This document shows positions 30,579-32,048 of a stretch of 32,048 nucleotides of DNA, in pieces (within the stretch, counting starts at the first letter, position 1; every line of letters starts with the position of its first letter). Location: positions 1 through 32,048 of the forward strand of contig DATKVX010000088.1 of NCBI GenBank assembly GCA_035529855.1, in the 5' to 3' direction. Source of the stretch: a bacterium (GTDB lineage: Bacteria; RBG-13-66-14; B26-G2; WVWN01). Under the pieces are notes generated by a model. That model saw nothing but the letters and a program-made list of their open reading frames with translations. It did not search any database and was not told the origin of the DNA. Made by a program: the position numbers and the translations under genes.

Positions 30579-32015
30579 TTACGCCTCGAGCAACAGGTCG
30601 GTACGGCCGCTGGCCACGAACGGCGCGGCGCGGCGGTTCAGCGCGTGTATGACGTATATCTGGACCGGGTCCTTCTTGCCCTTGACGCGGCTGGGGGGCA
30701 GCGGCGTCGCGAAGCAGTAGTCCTTGACGTGGAGGTAGGTGGTGTTGTCCATCAGTATCTGGCCGCGGTCGGTTTGGCCCTCGATGCGCTGCGCCAGGTT
30801 GACCTTGTCGCCGATTACGGTGTACTCCATTTTCTTCTCGGAGCCGATGTTGCCGGCTACGACCTCGCCGGTGGTGATGCCGATGCCGGCGTAGACGGGC
30901 TCTTTTCCCTCCTCGAGCCGTTTTTTATTAAATTCGGCTATGGCCTTTTGCATCTCGGCCGCGGCCAACGCGGCCTTGAGCGGCGCGTGGTCCTGGTCGA
31001 GGGGGGCGTTCCAATAGGCCATGACGCCGTCGCCCAGGAACTTGTCCAGCGCGCCCTCGTACAAAAAAATTATGTCGATCATTATGGCCAGGTACTCATT
31101 AAGGAGGGCGACCACCTCGTGCGGCTCGTGGCGCTCCGAGAAGGGCGTGAACCCCTCCAGGTCTGAGAATAGGACCGTCACCTCGCGCGTCTCGCCTTCC
31201 AGGCTGATGGCGTCCTTCTGGGAGAGGATTTTCTCGGCGACCTGTTTGGTTACGTACCGCTTGAAGGTGTTCTTGACGAACTCGCGGTCGCGCAGGCCCT
31301 CGGTCATCAGGTTGAAGTCGTGGGCCAGGCGGCCCAGCTCGTCGCGCCGCCGCTGCTCGAGGCGGTAGTCGAAGTCGCCCTCCTGGACGCGGGCCAGGCC
31401 CGCGGCCAGCTCTTTGACCGGCCTGGTCCAGGTGACCGAGACGGCGACGGCGACGGCCAGGCCGGCCAGGATGAAGACGGCCGCTACGCCGGCCGCGGTC
31501 AATACCTCGCGCTCGACGAGCCAATTCAGGCCCGCGACGGAGTAGCCGACGCTTATCATATAGCGGGCTTTGCCGGTCCGGGGGTCGGTGACGTTGGCAT
31601 TAACGCGGCCCAGGTTGGGGGCGTCTATTTTGTAGTAGTCGAGGGGCTCGAGCTTGCGGCCCGAGGCGTCCACCACCGGTACGCGCGGGTTGGAGGAGGC
31701 GAGGACGACTTCTTCTTGCCCCCGCAGCACGAGCACGTACACCGGCGTGAGGTCGTAGGCCGCGGTGTTGAAGCGGAGGCGGTATATCTCCTTTAGCCAC
31801 CCTTCGAACTGGCCGCGCTCGAGCGTCGTGAAGGCGCGCTGGATGAGGGCGACGGTGAGGTTCATGCGCGCGCGGGCGTCGTCGTCGATGCGGCCCAATT
31901 CCCGCCACAGGTTGACGGCCGCCACGGTTACGATGGCGAGGATTATTATCGCCTCGATGACGAGCGTCAGCTTGAGCGCGAGCGTTTTGCGGAATTTAAT
32001 GGCGTTTTTCGCCAT
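30579..32015 (-). CDS. HAMP-domain class III adenylate/guanylate cyclase
   Basis: This 478-aa membrane sensor makes a cyclic nucleotide. It has a membrane helix (about residues 14-36), a periplasmic sensor region of about 130 residues, a second helix (about 170-194) and a HAMP domain (195-247). The class III catalytic domain spans 275-455. Metal-binding Asp285 (VLFSDLEGF) and Asp329 (FLGDGVMAYW) are present. So are the base-selecting Lys395 and Asp403 (KKMEYTVIGDKVN) and the transition-state residues Asn406 and Arg410. The Lys/Asp pair suits ATP, so cAMP is the likeliest product. The ATG start has a modest ribosome-binding site. Its promoter probably lies at or beyond the window edge (a TACACT sits near 32035). 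Confidence 0.92.
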   Translation of the reverse strand: MAKNAIKFRKTLALKLTLVIEAIIILAIVTVAAVNLWRELGRIDDDARARMNLTVALIQRAFTTLERGQFEGWLKEIYRLRFNTAAYDLTPVYVLVLRGQEEVVLASSNPRVPVVDASGRKLEPLDYYKIDAPNLGRVNANVTDPRTGKARYMISVGYSVAGLNWLVEREVLTAAGVAAVFILAGLAVAVAVSVTWTRPVKELAAGLARVQEGDFDYRLEQRRRDELGRLAHDFNLMTEGLRDREFVKNTFKRYVTKQVAEKILSQKDAISLEGETREVTVLFSDLEGFTPFSERHEPHEVVALLNEYLAIMIDIIFLYEGALDKFLGDGVMAYWNAPLDQDHAPLKAALAAAEMQKAIAEFNKKRLEEGKEPVYAGIGITTGEVVAGNIGSEKKMEYTVIGDKVNLAQRIEGQTDRGQILMDNTTYLHVKDYCFATPLPPSRVKGKKDPVQIYVIHALNRRAAPFVASGRTDLLLEA

Positions 32016-32048
32016 AGGCCTTCGCCTCGCCCGAGTGTAATCGGCGCC

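Overview
The window is about 32 kb of GC-rich chromosome from what looks like an uncultured diderm bacterium. The signs are several lipoproteins with clear lipoboxes, three SurA/PpiC-type periplasmic chaperones, a BamB-like beta-propeller lipoprotein, and a secreted C25-type (gingipain-like) peptidase ending in a FlgD-like/type A sorting-like domain. That mixture is typical of FCB-related candidate phyla, but I cannot assign a phylum from this sequence alone. Promoters are ordinary sigma70 type (TTGACA/TATAAT with about 17 bp spacing). At least two genes appear to be transcribed without a leader.

Layout: (1) 1-4260: tRNA-Val, then an IS1202/ISNCY-type insertion sequence with a 19 bp target duplication lying exactly between two divergent promoters, then the C25 peptidase. 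(2) 4281-7277: ssb on the minus strand, then a plus-strand pair made of a metal-dependent amidohydrolase and a cyclic-2,3-diphosphoglycerate-synthetase-like P-loop protein. (3) 7316-10724: an EnvC-like LytM protein with a degenerate active site, purN and a CtpA-type S41 protease, packed as one operon with its own promoter and terminator.

(4) 10738-16186: an accessory, defence-like island. It opens with a 1009-aa single-chain restriction-modification protein (PD-(D/E)xK nuclease, N6-adenine methylase, target-recognition region) whose recognition segment is much more AT-rich than the rest of the gene. Downstream, the last 33 or so codons of this gene family recur four more times. Between these tails sit four small genes: a three-helix membrane protein, a 43-aa hydrophilic protein, an unknown 119-aa protein and a HEPN-like protein with an Rx4H motif. 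At or inside every tail copy is a 28 bp palindrome with fixed GTAGGGGCG/CGCCCCTAC arms and one of three exchangeable self-complementary 10 bp cores. A different 24 bp palindrome is inserted in frame in the R-M gene. This mosaic of tails, palindromes and small genes is the part of the window most likely to be new.

(5) 16244-20569: tRNA-Asp with a strong promoter, then three overlapping peptidyl-prolyl-isomerase genes (two lipoproteins and a SurA). (6) 20593-25263: a UspA protein on the minus strand, then plus-strand genes for a GH57 glycosidase, a tiny two-helix membrane protein, the MtaB tRNA methylthiotransferase and a YugP-type membrane zinc protease. (7) 25282-32015: a beta-propeller lipoprotein on the minus strand diverging from ubiE/menG plus a proline-rich lipoprotein; then on the minus strand an MFS transporter, two tandem paralogous lipoproteins each with its own promoter, and a HAMP-class III nucleotide cyclase.

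No CRISPR array, rRNA or prophage genes are seen. No stretch longer than about 200 bases lacks a gene, relic or signal.
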